A stretch of 64,000 bases of DNA from an uncultured bacterium (lineage in GTDB: Bacteria; Cyanobacteriota; Vampirovibrionia; Gastranaerophilales; Gastranaerophilaceae). Below are positions 1-9,116 of the stretch, piece by piece (position 1 is the first letter of the stretch; each line of letters begins with the position of its first letter). The stretch spans positions 47,730 through 111,729 of the forward strand of contig CATLLJ010000004.1 in the NCBI GenBank assembly GCA_950022495.1, in the 5' to 3' direction. The notes under the pieces are model-generated. The model was not told where the DNA came from. It saw only the letters and a list, made by a program, of their open reading frames with translations, and did not search any database. A program made the position numbers and the translations under genes.

Positions 1-237
1 GGATAAAATAATAGAATTCTGGCTTAATTCGCCTAATTGCATTCTAACATTTGCATTGTGCTTTGTATTTGTGATGCTGATAATATTTTGAGCAGGAATA
101 AACTTGTTTAATCTTTCAAATGTTGATTGTAATAAACTTTTTTCAGCACATAAGTTAAGTAACTGTTTCGGGTATAATTCTCTGGAAAGCGGCCATAATC
201 TGCTTCCTGAACCTCCTGCTAAAATTATTCCGAACAT
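1..237 (-). CDS. manC: Mannose-1-phosphate guanylyltransferase (N-terminal part, runs off left edge)
   Basis: Minus-strand translation from ATG at 237: MFGIILAGGSGSRLWPLSRELYPKQLLNLCAEKSLLQSTFERLNKF...; nucleotidyltransferase signature LAGGSGSRLWPLSRxxYPKQ. RBS aaggag upstream. Not in ORF track because truncated. Confidence 0.9.
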   Translation of the reverse strand, partial: MFGIILAGGSGSRLWPLSRELYPKQLLNLCAEKSLLQSTFERLNKFIPAQNIISITNTKHNANVRMQLGELSQNSIILS

Positions 238-580
238 ACAAAGCTCCTTTTTATTCTATTACTTTAATACTATTATACTATGTCAACATGGGTTGGCAAC
301 CGGATGAAATATATAATAGAATTTAAATTATTAAGAATTGTAAATGTGAATTTAAAACTTTATCAAATCTGCTTATAATGCCCGATATGATTGATATGAT
401 ATGATATGATGTAGTGCGGTGCTAGCAAACTTTTGAAAAAAAGTTTTTTTACATCTTTGTAAGACAAATTCAATTATCTATTTTGGGGAAATGAAACTTC
501 GTTTAGTAACAAATTTCACTTGTTACTGCGGAGAATTTTGTCTGCAAAAATGGGAAATTTTTTTAGTAAAGGAAAACAGT

Positions 581-1384
581 ATGACAGAAAATTATTTATG
601 GCAAAACATTGGTAATCAGGGTTACAATAAATATGGAAAAGGTATCATTGGACCGGGAAGTAAGGAATCTATCCAAAGAGCAGTGAATTTTCATGCAGGT
701 GTTACACCGGGTACAAAATTCCCTGTTACTGATCCAAAATTAATTACTGAAATTGAAGTTTTGTCAAAACCTACTCATATCAATAATCGCTGGGGTGGTT
801 TTGGTACTGATTATAGAATGAAACCGGGTGAATTACGTATGACTTATGGTCAACAAGCTGTTGACTGGATGCATGAACGCTGGCAAAAATTTGCAAAAGC
901 TAAAGGTAAAAAGACCTTGTTAGATCAAGCCGGCAGTGTTGATGTAAAATTGATGGAATCTACTCATAGAGATGCCAGAACAGGTGAATATTTAATTGGT
1001 AAATTGCGTAAATTAGGCGAAAAAGTAAAAGCAGTTAAAGACGCAAATATAGGTATTACTATTCCAACTGAAGAAATGACACATGTACTTACTTCAGAAG
1101 CCGCCAAAGCCGGTGGTGCTGCTACTAAATTAAAACCGGGTATGGTAATTGCTCATGATGCACTTGGTGTTTATACACCTCCATTAAAAACATTGTTGAA
1201 AAAGAATAAACCTGTAACTGAATTAGGTCAAGCAATTTTCAAAAAACTTCAAAAATTCCAGCATATTCAAGAGGTTGCAAAAGATTATGCTAAAAAAGGA
1301 CTTATCCCGAAAGAAAGTGCTGATAGATACATAAATATGGCATGGAAATTTGTTCAAAAATGGGCAAAAAAAGTAATAAAATAA
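581..1384 (+). CDS. Hypothetical protein
   Basis: Long ORF 491-1384; start more likely at ATG 581 (MTENYLWQNIGNQGYNKYG...). Followed by a hairpin terminator. No family recognised. Confidence 0.65.
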   Translation: MTENYLWQNIGNQGYNKYGKGIIGPGSKESIQRAVNFHAGVTPGTKFPVTDPKLITEIEVLSKPTHINNRWGGFGTDYRMKPGELRMTYGQQAVDWMHERWQKFAKAKGKKTLLDQAGSVDVKLMESTHRDARTGEYLIGKLRKLGEKVKAVKDANIGITIPTEEMTHVLTSEAAKAGGAATKLKPGMVIAHDALGVYTPPLKTLLKKNKPVTELGQAIFKKLQKFQHIQEVAKDYAKKGLIPKESADRYINMAWKFVQKWAKKVIK

Positions 1385-1400
1385 TCTAAATATATTTAGT

Positions 1401-1430
1401 AAAAAGACTCTCATAATTGAGAGTCTTTTT
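1401..1430 (+). terminator. Rho-independent terminator
   Basis: aaaaagactctcataattgagagtcttttt, perfect stem plus T-run. Confidence 0.85.
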
Positions 1431-1512
1431 ACAATTGTTAATAAAAGGTCAATTAATCAGCTTGTGATGTTTTATACAAATCAGTGTAGTGAATGTGTGA
1501 AAAGGAAAATAA

Positions 1513-2766
1513 ATGATTAATCCGGTAAATGTTAACCCTATGGTTCCAATTGCGGCACAAAACGGTGCCCAAAAAGTTATGACTGCTCCACAGTCTGTTC
1601 AAGCTAATAATGTTCCTAATGCTGATATGAGAGGAGCAGATGCTCTTGCCTCTTATAATCAAACAATGGTGGCACCAAATGCACCTAAAGTAATCGAACC
1701 AACTCTTCCGACAGTTTTACAACCTGAAGCAATTCACGGTATGCAGGGAGAAAGAATTTATTCTTCATCAGGTGAATTAAAAGCTATTGGTGTAAATAAC
1801 GGCAAGTCTACAACGATTTATACTATGGATATGATGGCTCCGGAAGATGCAATTAGTAAAATTGAAACTTATGATAATCAAACCGGTAAATTGATAAAAG
1901 TTCAAAAAAATTATAACTTGATTGAAGAAGGTAAATTGCCTCAAACATTCTATACAGAAATTTCAGAATTAAACTCTGACGGTAAACTTGCAAAATCTAC
2001 TATTTATACAGATGGAAAACCCGAACGTGTCAGAGAATTTGAATATGGACCTAATAATTATACAAAAACTAAAATTCTTACTGACGCCAAAGAAGGTTTG
2101 TTAATTGAAGAAGATTTTGGTGATGCAAAATTAAATAAAATGACAAGATTTGATGAAAAAGGTCAAGTTAAAATAGTAGAAACTCATGATTTTAATAAAG
2201 CTAAATTTGAAACAGTACATTATAGTAACGGCTTCCCTTCCAGAATTGTAAACGAAACAGAATCACCTATACCTAATACAACAGGTAGAGATCCGATGAT
2301 GGATAGGGATTTAATTCCTGCAAAACCTTATATTTTAGGTTATGATCCAAAACAGGTTCAAGGGGAAAGAAAAAATTATTCAAATGGTGCTTTGGAAAAT
2401 ATCTATACAGAAACAGCTACAGGACCTATCTTGTATAATTTCAAATTGGACGGTACTCTTGAAAGCATTTTAGATGAAACTAATCCTAACAATAAAAAAT
2501 TTGTAGCATATAATTATGACTGCGAAAATTCATCTTATTCTGTAAAAGAACAATTGGCTGGCAATGTTTATAAATGTACAGTTTTCTATGAAGATGGTTC
2601 TTGCGAAGTTGATATTATTGATGATGCAAATAAAACTTCTAAATATGCTGCATATAACAAAGAAGGCAAACTTGGTTCATATATAGAACGTAGTAATGGC
2701 GAATCTTTGTTGATGGTATACAACAAAGATGGTGAACTGGTTTCAGCAAAACGCAGAAAGGAATAA
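1513..2766 (+). CDS. Hypothetical protein with YD/MORN-like repeats
   Basis: 417-aa ORF with recurring G.L..I/E..Y.NG-type units (YDNQTGKLIKVQKNY, YSNGALENIYTE, YNKEGKLGSYIERSNGE, YNKDGELVSAKR). Confidence 0.65.
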   Translation: MINPVNVNPMVPIAAQNGAQKVMTAPQSVQANNVPNADMRGADALASYNQTMVAPNAPKVIEPTLPTVLQPEAIHGMQGERIYSSSGELKAIGVNNGKSTTIYTMDMMAPEDAISKIETYDNQTGKLIKVQKNYNLIEEGKLPQTFYTEISELNSDGKLAKSTIYTDGKPERVREFEYGPNNYTKTKILTDAKEGLLIEEDFGDAKLNKMTRFDEKGQVKIVETHDFNKAKFETVHYSNGFPSRIVNETESPIPNTTGRDPMMDRDLIPAKPYILGYDPKQVQGERKNYSNGALENIYTETATGPILYNFKLDGTLESILDETNPNNKKFVAYNYDCENSSYSVKEQLAGNVYKCTVFYEDGSCEVDIIDDANKTSKYAAYNKEGKLGSYIERSNGESLLMVYNKDGELVSAKRRKE

Positions 2767-2784
2767 TTTTATAACAACCAAATT

Positions 2785-2819
2785 AAAGCGGAAACATCTT
2801 GAGATGTTTCCGCTTTTTT
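2785..2819 (+). terminator. Rho-independent terminator
   Basis: aaagcggaaacatcttgagatgtttccgcttttttа-type hairpin plus T-run after the 2766 stop. Confidence 0.85.
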
Positions 2820-2884
2820 ATATCTAAATATTGATTTTGCGGATATTTTTTAGTAAAATATATTCAAAAAGAGAAGGAGAAAAT

Positions 2885-3148
2885 ATGGCTCAACAATTTA
2901 ATCCACAAGGAATGAATGCACAAAATATAAAAAAACGCTATGCAGTTTTAGTTTTTATTAAAAGTTCAACAGCACCATTAGTGCTATATGTAAAAGATGC
3001 TCAGGTGCTTTATGATGAATTAATAGAAAAAATGCAATCTCCGCAAGCAGTTTTAATTGAAAAAGAAACTGAAGGACCATTGAAAAAAGCTTGTTTTCTT
3101 TCTAATCAAATTGCTGCAGTTGCTATTCAAGAAGAACAATATGTTTAA
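2885..3148 (+). CDS. Small hypothetical protein
   Basis: ORF 2831-3148; better start at ATG 2885 preceded by gaaggagaaaat RBS (MAQQFNPQGMNAQNIKKRYAVLVF...). Confidence 0.65.
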   Translation: MAQQFNPQGMNAQNIKKRYAVLVFIKSSTAPLVLYVKDAQVLYDELIEKMQSPQAVLIEKETEGPLKKACFLSNQIAAVAIQEEQYV

Positions 3149-3220
3149 TTGAATGATATTCTAGGTTCGTTAAAAAATTTTTAATACTTAGAATTGCAAA
3201 ATAAAAGAGTTATTTGACTT

Positions 3221-3721
3221 ATGGAAAAAATATTATTACTTGAAGATTTAGAAAATGCCGAAAATAAAACGCTTTACTGTACTTTTGATGAAGAAGTCGA
3301 AGGTATAGACTGCGTTGGACCTATTCATGCCGATTTGACAGCAAGGTCTTTGGGCGATTTTGTACAAATTACCGGTCACGTTTCCGGAACAGTTAGACTT
3401 GAATGCGATTTATGTCTTGAAAAGTTTGAACATAAATTAGATTTTGATATTGACGAATTGTATTCAAAATGCTCTCTGTTCGGGGATTACGAGGAATCAG
3501 GACTTGAATTTGAAATCAAAGACGGGCAGTTTGTAACTGATTTGGAAGGGCAAAAAGAGATAGATATTTATGACTTATTGTATCAATCTGTAATATTAAG
3601 TTTTCCAAATAAAAAAGTTTGTGGTATTAATTGTAAAGGGAAGGAATTTCTCTCAGAAGAAAATATCCCCGACCCTAGGTTGGATGTCTTTAATAACATT
3701 CAGATTGACCTAAAAAAATAG
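3221..3721 (+). CDS. yceD: DUF177/YceD family protein
   Basis: YceD-type sequence (VSGTVRLECDLCLEKFEHKLDFDIDELYS) directly upstream of rpmF, the conserved context. Confidence 0.85.
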   Translation: MEKILLLEDLENAENKTLYCTFDEEVEGIDCVGPIHADLTARSLGDFVQITGHVSGTVRLECDLCLEKFEHKLDFDIDELYSKCSLFGDYEESGLEFEIKDGQFVTDLEGQKEIDIYDLLYQSVILSFPNKKVCGINCKGKEFLSEENIPDPRLDVFNNIQIDLKK

Positions 3722-3757
3722 TTAGTAAGTACAGAAAATAAAAAAGGAAAAAGACAA

Positions 3758-4102
3758 ATGGCAGTACCTAAGAAAAGAACAGGACATTCTGCTCAAGGCA
3801 GCAGAAGAGCTAATTGGAAAGCTACAAAGCCTGAAACAACTAAATGCCCTAATTGTGGCGAAACAGTTTTAACACACACTGTATGTACAGCATGCGGAAC
3901 TTACAAAGGACAACCTGTAAAATTAGCAGATAAAGAAGCAGCTGCAGCAGTTGCAGAAGCTCCTAAAAAAACAGCTAAAAAATCAACTAAAAAAGCTGCT
4001 CCTAAAGCAGAAAAAGTTGAAGAAACTAAGGTTGAAGAAGTAAAAGCAGAAACTGAAGAAGTTAAAGCTGAAGAATCTGTTGAAGAAAAAACAGAAGAAT
4101 AA
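3758..4102 (+). CDS. rpmF: 50S ribosomal protein bL32 with long low-complexity C-terminal extension
   Basis: MAVPKKRTGHSAQGSRRANWK...CPNCGE...CTACGTYKG is bL32; about 55 extra K/A/E-rich residues follow. Confidence 0.95.
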   Translation: MAVPKKRTGHSAQGSRRANWKATKPETTKCPNCGETVLTHTVCTACGTYKGQPVKLADKEAAAAVAEAPKKTAKKSTKKAAPKAEKVEETKVEEVKAETEEVKAEESVEEKTEE

Positions 4103-4114
4103 TTTTATAATTAT

Positions 4115-4145
4115 GAGAAGCGACAATTTAATTGCCGCTTCTCGT
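4115..4145 (+). terminator. Hairpin, possible terminator/attenuator between rpmF and plsX
   Basis: gagaagcgacaatttaattgccgcttctcgtt. Confidence 0.5.
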
Positions 4146-4182
4146 TAATTTAAATACGGATGACTTGGAGAGAGAATAAAGT

Positions 4183-5247
4183 ATGGCAAGAATAGCAATA
4201 GACGTAATGGGCGGAGACTACGCACCGAAGGCAATTATGGAAGGTGCTTTATGGGCTGCACAGGAATATGGTGTAGGCTTAGAGCTTGTTGGTCAACAGG
4301 ATGCAATTAACGCAGAGCTTGAACGTATAAGAAATGCGGGTTGTATCTATTCAGATTGTGGTACTAAAGGTCATAAAAGAAGAATTAGAATTGACGTCGA
4401 TAAAATAGATTATACAATTACTCATGCTTCAGAAGTTATTGGAATGGGTGAAGCTGTTGGTCAGTCAATTCGTAAGAAAAAAGATTCATCAATTGTTGCT
4501 TCAGTCAGAGCTGTTGCGGAAGGCAGATGCGAAGCTGTTGTTTCTGCCGGTTCAACAGGGGCTGCAATGGCAGCAAGTTTATTTGGATTAGGACGTATTC
4601 ATGGTGTGCAAAGACCTGCAATTGCGGTTACTTTGCCAACAATGAAAGATCCTGTTGTACTTATTGACGGCGGTGCAAATAGCGATTGTACTGCTGAAAT
4701 GCTTGCCCAATTTGCAGAAATGGGTGTTGCTTATGCTCAGCATGTTGTTGGAATTGAAAATCCTAAAGTGGGTATTTTGAGTATCGGAGAAGAAGAAGGC
4801 AAAGGCAATGCCCTTGTTAAAGAAACTTATCCGTTATTAAAAGATATGCACGAAAAGGGTTATATAGATTTTGTAGGAAATATTGAAGGAAAAGAACTTT
4901 TTATAAATAAATGCGATGTTGTTGTTTGCGACGGCTTTGCAGGAAATGTTGCCTTAAAAGTTACAGAAGGTACTGCTTCAATGCTTTTAAAAATGATATC
5001 AACCGAATTTAAATCTGATTTTATCGGATGTATTATCGGATTGTTAGCAAAACCTTTCTTGCGTCGTATTCTTAAACGTATCAATTGGGAAGTTTTTGGA
5101 GGCATGCTTTTGCTGGGTGTTAGAGGAATTTCTGTTATTGCACACGGCCGCAGTTCATCTTATGCTATGAAAAACGCTGTAAGAGCTGCAGTTAGAGTGT
5201 TGAATAAAGATATTAACTCCAGAATTGCAGAAAATATTAATAGATAG
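4183..5247 (+). CDS. plsX: Phosphate acyltransferase PlsX
   Basis: MARIAIDVMGGDYAPKAIMEGA...VSAGSTGAAMAAS...; rpmF-plsX-fabH synteny. Confidence 0.97.
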   Translation: MARIAIDVMGGDYAPKAIMEGALWAAQEYGVGLELVGQQDAINAELERIRNAGCIYSDCGTKGHKRRIRIDVDKIDYTITHASEVIGMGEAVGQSIRKKKDSSIVASVRAVAEGRCEAVVSAGSTGAAMAASLFGLGRIHGVQRPAIAVTLPTMKDPVVLIDGGANSDCTAEMLAQFAEMGVAYAQHVVGIENPKVGILSIGEEEGKGNALVKETYPLLKDMHEKGYIDFVGNIEGKELFINKCDVVVCDGFAGNVALKVTEGTASMLLKMISTEFKSDFIGCIIGLLAKPFLRRILKRINWEVFGGMLLLGVRGISVIAHGRSSSYAMKNAVRAAVRVLNKDINSRIAENINR

Positions 5248-5256
5248 GAAAAAATT

Positions 5257-6267
5257 ATGTCAAAGAATTTGAAACCGCTTAGAATTGCAGGTGTTGGATA
5301 TAGCGTACCGGAAACTATCGTAACAAATGACGATTTAACAAAGTTGTACGAAACATCTGACGAATGGATTTATACAAGAACCGGTATAAAAGAAAGAAGA
5401 GTGGTTTCTGGTAACCAGAACGCTGTTGATCTTGGTAAAGAAGCAGCGAAAAAAGCTATCGAAAAATCAGGTTTTAAACCGGAAGAAATTGATTGCGTAA
5501 TTGCAGCAGCTTCTGCACCGCCTCAACTATATCCGGCTTTAGCTTGTAATATTCAAGCTAGACTTGGTATTCCTGATTTTGTACCGTCATTTGATTTGAC
5601 AGCTGCTTGCACAGGTTTGATTTATGCATTGCAGGTTGCAAGAGGTTTGATTGGCTCAGGTTTATATAAAAATATTTTATTAATTGCAGCTGATAATAAT
5701 TCAAGACTTGTTGACTGGGAAGATAGAGGTTCTTCAATTCTTTTTGGCGACGGTGCTGGTGCAATGGTTGTTACAGAAGCTGAAGACGGTGTTGATGATA
5801 TTTTATCATTAGATGTTAGAGCAGACGGAAGTATCGGTCAATATATTTATCTTGATACACCTGGTAAAAATTGTCCGCTTGTTGAACCTTGCGACGAAGG
5901 TGATGCAAAAATTCACATGGCAGGACGTGATGTTTACAAATTTGTTGTAACTACATTACCAAAATACGTTGACAAATGTATTGATGAAGCAGGTATGACT
6001 GCGGCTGATATTGACTATTTGATTCCGCATCAGGCAAACCAAAGAATTATTGAAGCGTTGCAGCAAAGACTTGAATATTCAGACGAAAAAGTTATTTCAA
6101 ATATTAAATACTATGGAAATACTTCAGCAGCCTCTATTCCGATTGCGTTAGTAGAAGGTGTTGAACAAGGAAAAATCAAACTTGGTTCAACAGCTATTCT
6201 TTGCGGATTTGGAGCAGGTATGACATGGGGTGCTGCAGTAGTAAGGCTTCGTGAAGGTATTTGCTAA
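5257..6267 (+). CDS. fabH: 3-oxoacyl-ACP synthase III (FabH)
   Basis: DEWIYTRTGIKERR; ACTG active-site Cys; PHQANQRI. Confidence 0.97.
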   Translation: MSKNLKPLRIAGVGYSVPETIVTNDDLTKLYETSDEWIYTRTGIKERRVVSGNQNAVDLGKEAAKKAIEKSGFKPEEIDCVIAAASAPPQLYPALACNIQARLGIPDFVPSFDLTAACTGLIYALQVARGLIGSGLYKNILLIAADNNSRLVDWEDRGSSILFGDGAGAMVVTEAEDGVDDILSLDVRADGSIGQYIYLDTPGKNCPLVEPCDEGDAKIHMAGRDVYKFVVTTLPKYVDKCIDEAGMTAADIDYLIPHQANQRIIEALQQRLEYSDEKVISNIKYYGNTSAASIPIALVEGVEQGKIKLGSTAILCGFGAGMTWGAAVVRLREGIC

Positions 6268-6327
6268 GGGTAAATTCTGAAAAAATTATTTATTTAGATT
6301 AAATTTAACAATACAGGAGTATAAAGT

Positions 6328-7275
6328 ATGACTAAGAAAATAGCATTCGTTTTTCCGGGACAAGGGGCTCAATCCGTTGGAATGGGAAAAGATTTATATG
6401 AGAATTTTGACTCTGCTAAAAAAGTTTTTGATACAGCAGATAAAGTTTTGGGAAAAAGCGTAACTTCATTATGTTTTGATGGTCCGGAAGAAGATTTGAA
6501 ACAAACTGTTAACACCCAGCCTTCTATTGTTACAATGTCAATTGCAGCATTGGAAGCTTTTAAATCAGAATTAAATATTACACCTACTTATACAGCAGGT
6601 CACAGCTTAGGTGAATATTGTGCAATGTACGCATCTGGCGTAATGGATTTGGAAACAACAATGCTTGCTATCCAAAAAAGAGCTGATTTAATGGGACAGG
6701 TTAAAGGCGGTGCTATGGCAGCTATTTTGAATGCTCCGGCAGGCAGCCTTGATGAAGTTTTGGAAAAAGCTTCAAGCGTTGGTTACGTTGATGTTGCCAA
6801 TTATAATTCTCCTGCTCAGGTGGTTATCACTGGAGATGAAGCCGCTGTTGCTAAAGCCGGCGAATTATTGATGGAAGCAGGTGCAAGAAGAGTTGTTCCT
6901 CTTGCTGTTTCAGGTGCTTTCCACTCTAAATTTTTAGAAGATGCAGGAAAAGAATTTGCTAATTTTGTTGAAGATTTAGACATCAGCAGTGCTTCAATTC
7001 CTGTTGTCACTAACGTTGATGCGGCAGCGACTATTTCTGCAAATGATTTCAAAAATAAAATGCCTCGCCAGATTTATTCATCAGTTCATTGGACACAAAC
7101 CATTGAAAACATGATTGAAAACGGCGTTGACACATTTGTTGAAATCGGACCGGGAAAAGTTCTTTCAGGTTTGATTAAGAAAATTAATGTTGAAGCTAAA
7201 ACATATAATGTTTTTGATAAAGCATCTCTTGATGCAACCGTTGCTTCATTAAAAGAAGAAATGGCTATTGTTTAG
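6328..7275 (+). CDS. fabD: Malonyl-CoA:ACP transacylase (FabD)
   Basis: FVFPGQGAQSVGMGKD; GHSLGEYCA active site. Confidence 0.97.
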   Translation: MTKKIAFVFPGQGAQSVGMGKDLYENFDSAKKVFDTADKVLGKSVTSLCFDGPEEDLKQTVNTQPSIVTMSIAALEAFKSELNITPTYTAGHSLGEYCAMYASGVMDLETTMLAIQKRADLMGQVKGGAMAAILNAPAGSLDEVLEKASSVGYVDVANYNSPAQVVITGDEAAVAKAGELLMEAGARRVVPLAVSGAFHSKFLEDAGKEFANFVEDLDISSASIPVVTNVDAAATISANDFKNKMPRQIYSSVHWTQTIENMIENGVDTFVEIGPGKVLSGLIKKINVEAKTYNVFDKASLDATVASLKEEMAIV

Positions 7276-7318
7276 AAAGTATGGGTTCGTCCCTATAAAT
7301 TTATAAGGAGAAAAAATT

Positions 7319-8050
7319 ATGACAGAAAGAAAAATTGCTTTAATTACTGGCGGATCTCGCGGTATTGGTTTAGCTTGTGCAAAAGAACTTGCTAAAGCTG
7401 GATGCGATATTATTATTAATGATATTTGCGATGCTGAAAAAGCTCAACCGGCTATTGACGAAATCAAAGCGTTAGGCGTAAATGCTTACTTCTATAGCTT
7501 TGACGTATCAAACCACGAAGCAGTTAAAGAAAATGTTGATAAAATGATTGCTGAACACGGCAAAATTGACATCTTATTAAATAATGCAGGTATTACAAGA
7601 GATGGTTTATTCTTAAGAATGGATATGAACCAATGGGAAAGCGTTATTAAAGTTAACTTAACATCAGCTTTCTGTGTAACTAATGCAGTTATCAAATACA
7701 TGTCAAAAGCTCGTCAAGGTTCAATCATCAATATGTCAAGTATTGTTGGTCGTCACGGTAACGCTGGTCAAGCTAACTATTCAGCTTCAAAAGCCGGTTT
7801 AATTGGTTTCACTCAAACTCTTGCAAAAGAATTTGGTTCAAGAAACATCAGAGTTAACGCTGTATGTCCTGGTTTTATCCAAACAGCAATGACAGCAGAA
7901 CTTCCTAACATCGACGAATACTTAAAAGCTATTCCGATGAAAAGACTTGGTACACCTGAAGATATCGCTAAAGTTGTTAAATTTTTAGCATTAGATACTG
8001 ATTATGTAACTGGTCAAGCAATCGAAGTTGCTGGCGGATTGATGATATAA
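7319..8050 (+). CDS. fabG: 3-oxoacyl-ACP reductase (FabG)
   Basis: SDR motifs TGGSRGIG, NNAGITRDGL, YSASKAGLIGFT. Confidence 0.96.
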   Translation: MTERKIALITGGSRGIGLACAKELAKAGCDIIINDICDAEKAQPAIDEIKALGVNAYFYSFDVSNHEAVKENVDKMIAEHGKIDILLNNAGITRDGLFLRMDMNQWESVIKVNLTSAFCVTNAVIKYMSKARQGSIINMSSIVGRHGNAGQANYSASKAGLIGFTQTLAKEFGSRNIRVNAVCPGFIQTAMTAELPNIDEYLKAIPMKRLGTPEDIAKVVKFLALDTDYVTGQAIEVAGGLMI

Positions 8051-8073
8051 TTTGAGAAATCAAATAAAGAATT

Positions 8074-8110
8074 AAAAAGGCGGCGGAACATTTGTTCCGC
8101 CGCCTTTTTA
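8074..8110 (+). terminator. Rho-independent terminator after fabG
   Basis: aaaaaggcggcggaacatttgttccgccgccttttta. Confidence 0.9.
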
Positions 8111-8113
8111 TTA

Positions 8114-8219
8114 TGGATTGCCACGGGGGTAAATGTAATGTAATTGAATACACCCGTTCGATTTTCCCTTGCAAGGACAATACACGAAATGTCATTGCGA
8201 GCGAATGCGAAGCAATCCA
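8114..8219. repeat. Dispersed repeat family R1, copy A
   Basis: TGGATTGCcacgggGGTAAATGTAATGTAATTGAATACACCCGTTCGATTTTCCC...GTCATTGCGAGCGAATGCGAAGCAATCCA; termini inverted (TGGATTGC/GCAATCCA); related copies at 8345, 23898, 36239. Confidence 0.8.
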
Positions 8220-8275
8220 GAATTCCGTTGGGCTTTTAGCCCAAGCTACTATATCCAATCTTTTCTTTGCTTACG

Positions 8276-8312
8276 TTTCTTTCTCTTTTACTCGCAATAA
8301 AAGAGAAAGAAA
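8276..8312. repeat. Perfect 15-bp inverted repeat (hairpin) element, copy 1
   Basis: TTTCTTTCTCTTTTA-CTCGCAA-TAAAAGAGAAAGAAA; same palindrome and flanks in opposite orientation at 29804-29840. Confidence 0.85.
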
Positions 8313-8344
8313 TGAAGGAACAGTATCATCGTATAAAAATAAGC

Positions 8345-8455
8345 TGGATTGCTTCGGTGTTAAATGTAAAGGTAATTTAATACCCGTTTAATTTTCTCCT
8401 CGCCAATGACAATACACGCTATGTCATTGCGAGGGCATTAGCCCGTGGCAATCCA
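8345..8455. repeat. Dispersed repeat family R1, copy B
   Basis: TGGATTGCTTCGGTGTTAAATGTAAAGGTAATTTAATACCCGTTTAATTTTCTCC...GTCATTGCGAGGGCATTAGCCCGTGGCAATCCA. Confidence 0.85.
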
Positions 8456-8549
8456 GAAGAATGGGCAACACCCCCTACGGCACTACGTGCCACTTTCCCC
8501 TATATGGGGCAGATTAGTAGGTTGGGGTAGAAATTCAAACCAAAAACTT

Positions 8550-8768
8550 TTACAAATCAACTTTTGAAACATCGGTCAGGGTTGCAAAATCCATATCTAA
8601 GGCTTGTGCAATTTTTTCAAGTGAGGTAATAGTTGGTGATACTCGTCCGCTTTCAATTTTCCAAATAGCATTTCTACTTAGCCCCGATTTCAGTGCTAAC
8701 TCTTCTTGCGATAGTCCGTATTTTTGTCGCTCAAATTTAATTTTTAAGCAAATTTTTTCACTTATCAT
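8550..8768 (-). CDS. XRE-family HTH transcriptional regulator
   Basis: KIKFERQKYGLSQEELALKSGLSRNAIWKIESGRVSPTITSLEKIAQAL. Confidence 0.9.
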   Translation of the reverse strand: MISEKICLKIKFERQKYGLSQEELALKSGLSRNAIWKIESGRVSPTITSLEKIAQALDMDFATLTDVSKVDL

Positions 8769-8774
8769 GTTTAC

Positions 8775-8984
8775 TTATTCTTTGTCTTTTAACACAAGTT
8801 CCATATTTAAAGCTTCAGCAATAAGTTTCATTTCACAATATCTTATAGTATCCCCTCGTAATTTTTTTGATAGGGTATCAAGAGAATAATTTTTATCTGA
8901 ATGCTCAGTAAGATATTCAGCCAAATATGTAAGGGTTACCCCTTTTTTACCAACTAACATTTTTACTTCGTTTATCGCTTTCAT
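8775..8984 (-). CDS. Small HTH (LLM/XRE-like) DNA-binding protein
   Basis: VKMLVGKKGVTLTYLAEYLTEHSDKNYSLDTLSKKLRGDTIRYCEMKLIAEALNMEL; ends 6 bp upstream of the 8768 XRE start. Confidence 0.75.
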   Translation of the reverse strand: MKAINEVKMLVGKKGVTLTYLAEYLTEHSDKNYSLDTLSKKLRGDTIRYCEMKLIAEALNMELVLKDKE

Positions 8985-9038
8985 ATTCTACTATTATAGG
9001 TTAATTTCTAATTATAGCCATATAACTCTAAAAAAATC

Positions 9039-9084
9039 TTGACAAATATAGTAAATATACTCTATAATTAGAACATATACTCTA
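9039..9084 (+). promoter_or_regulatory. Sigma70-like promoter with direct repeats (candidate operators)
   Basis: TTGACA at 9039-9044, 18-bp spacer, TATAAT at 9063-9068; direct repeat ATATACTCTA at 9055-9064 and 9075-9084. Confidence 0.7.
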
Positions 9085-9116
9085 ACTAAATTAAGATAAA
9101 AACTAAGGAGAAATTT

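Noticed and set aside
104-307. 67-aa plus-strand ORF
   Set aside because: Antisense to the partial manC gene, which has clear family motifs on the minus strand.
383-411. Short tandem gatatgatatgatatgat repeat upstream of the 581 gene
   Set aside because: Low-complexity pentamer run of about 28 nt; could affect promoter spacing but nothing else supports function.
8092-8391. ORF track protein of 99 aa (FFAYVSFSFTRNKRERNEGTVSSYKNK)
   Set aside because: Lies across terminator, R1 repeats and the hairpin repeat; the same peptide string appears on the opposite strand at 29746-29934 because the repeat is inverted. Repeat-derived spurious ORF.
8114-8455. Possible CRISPR-like array because of closely spaced repeats
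   Set aside because: Only two diverged about 110-bp copies with a non-uniform interval, inverted ends and no cas genes; matches dispersed repeats, not CRISPR.
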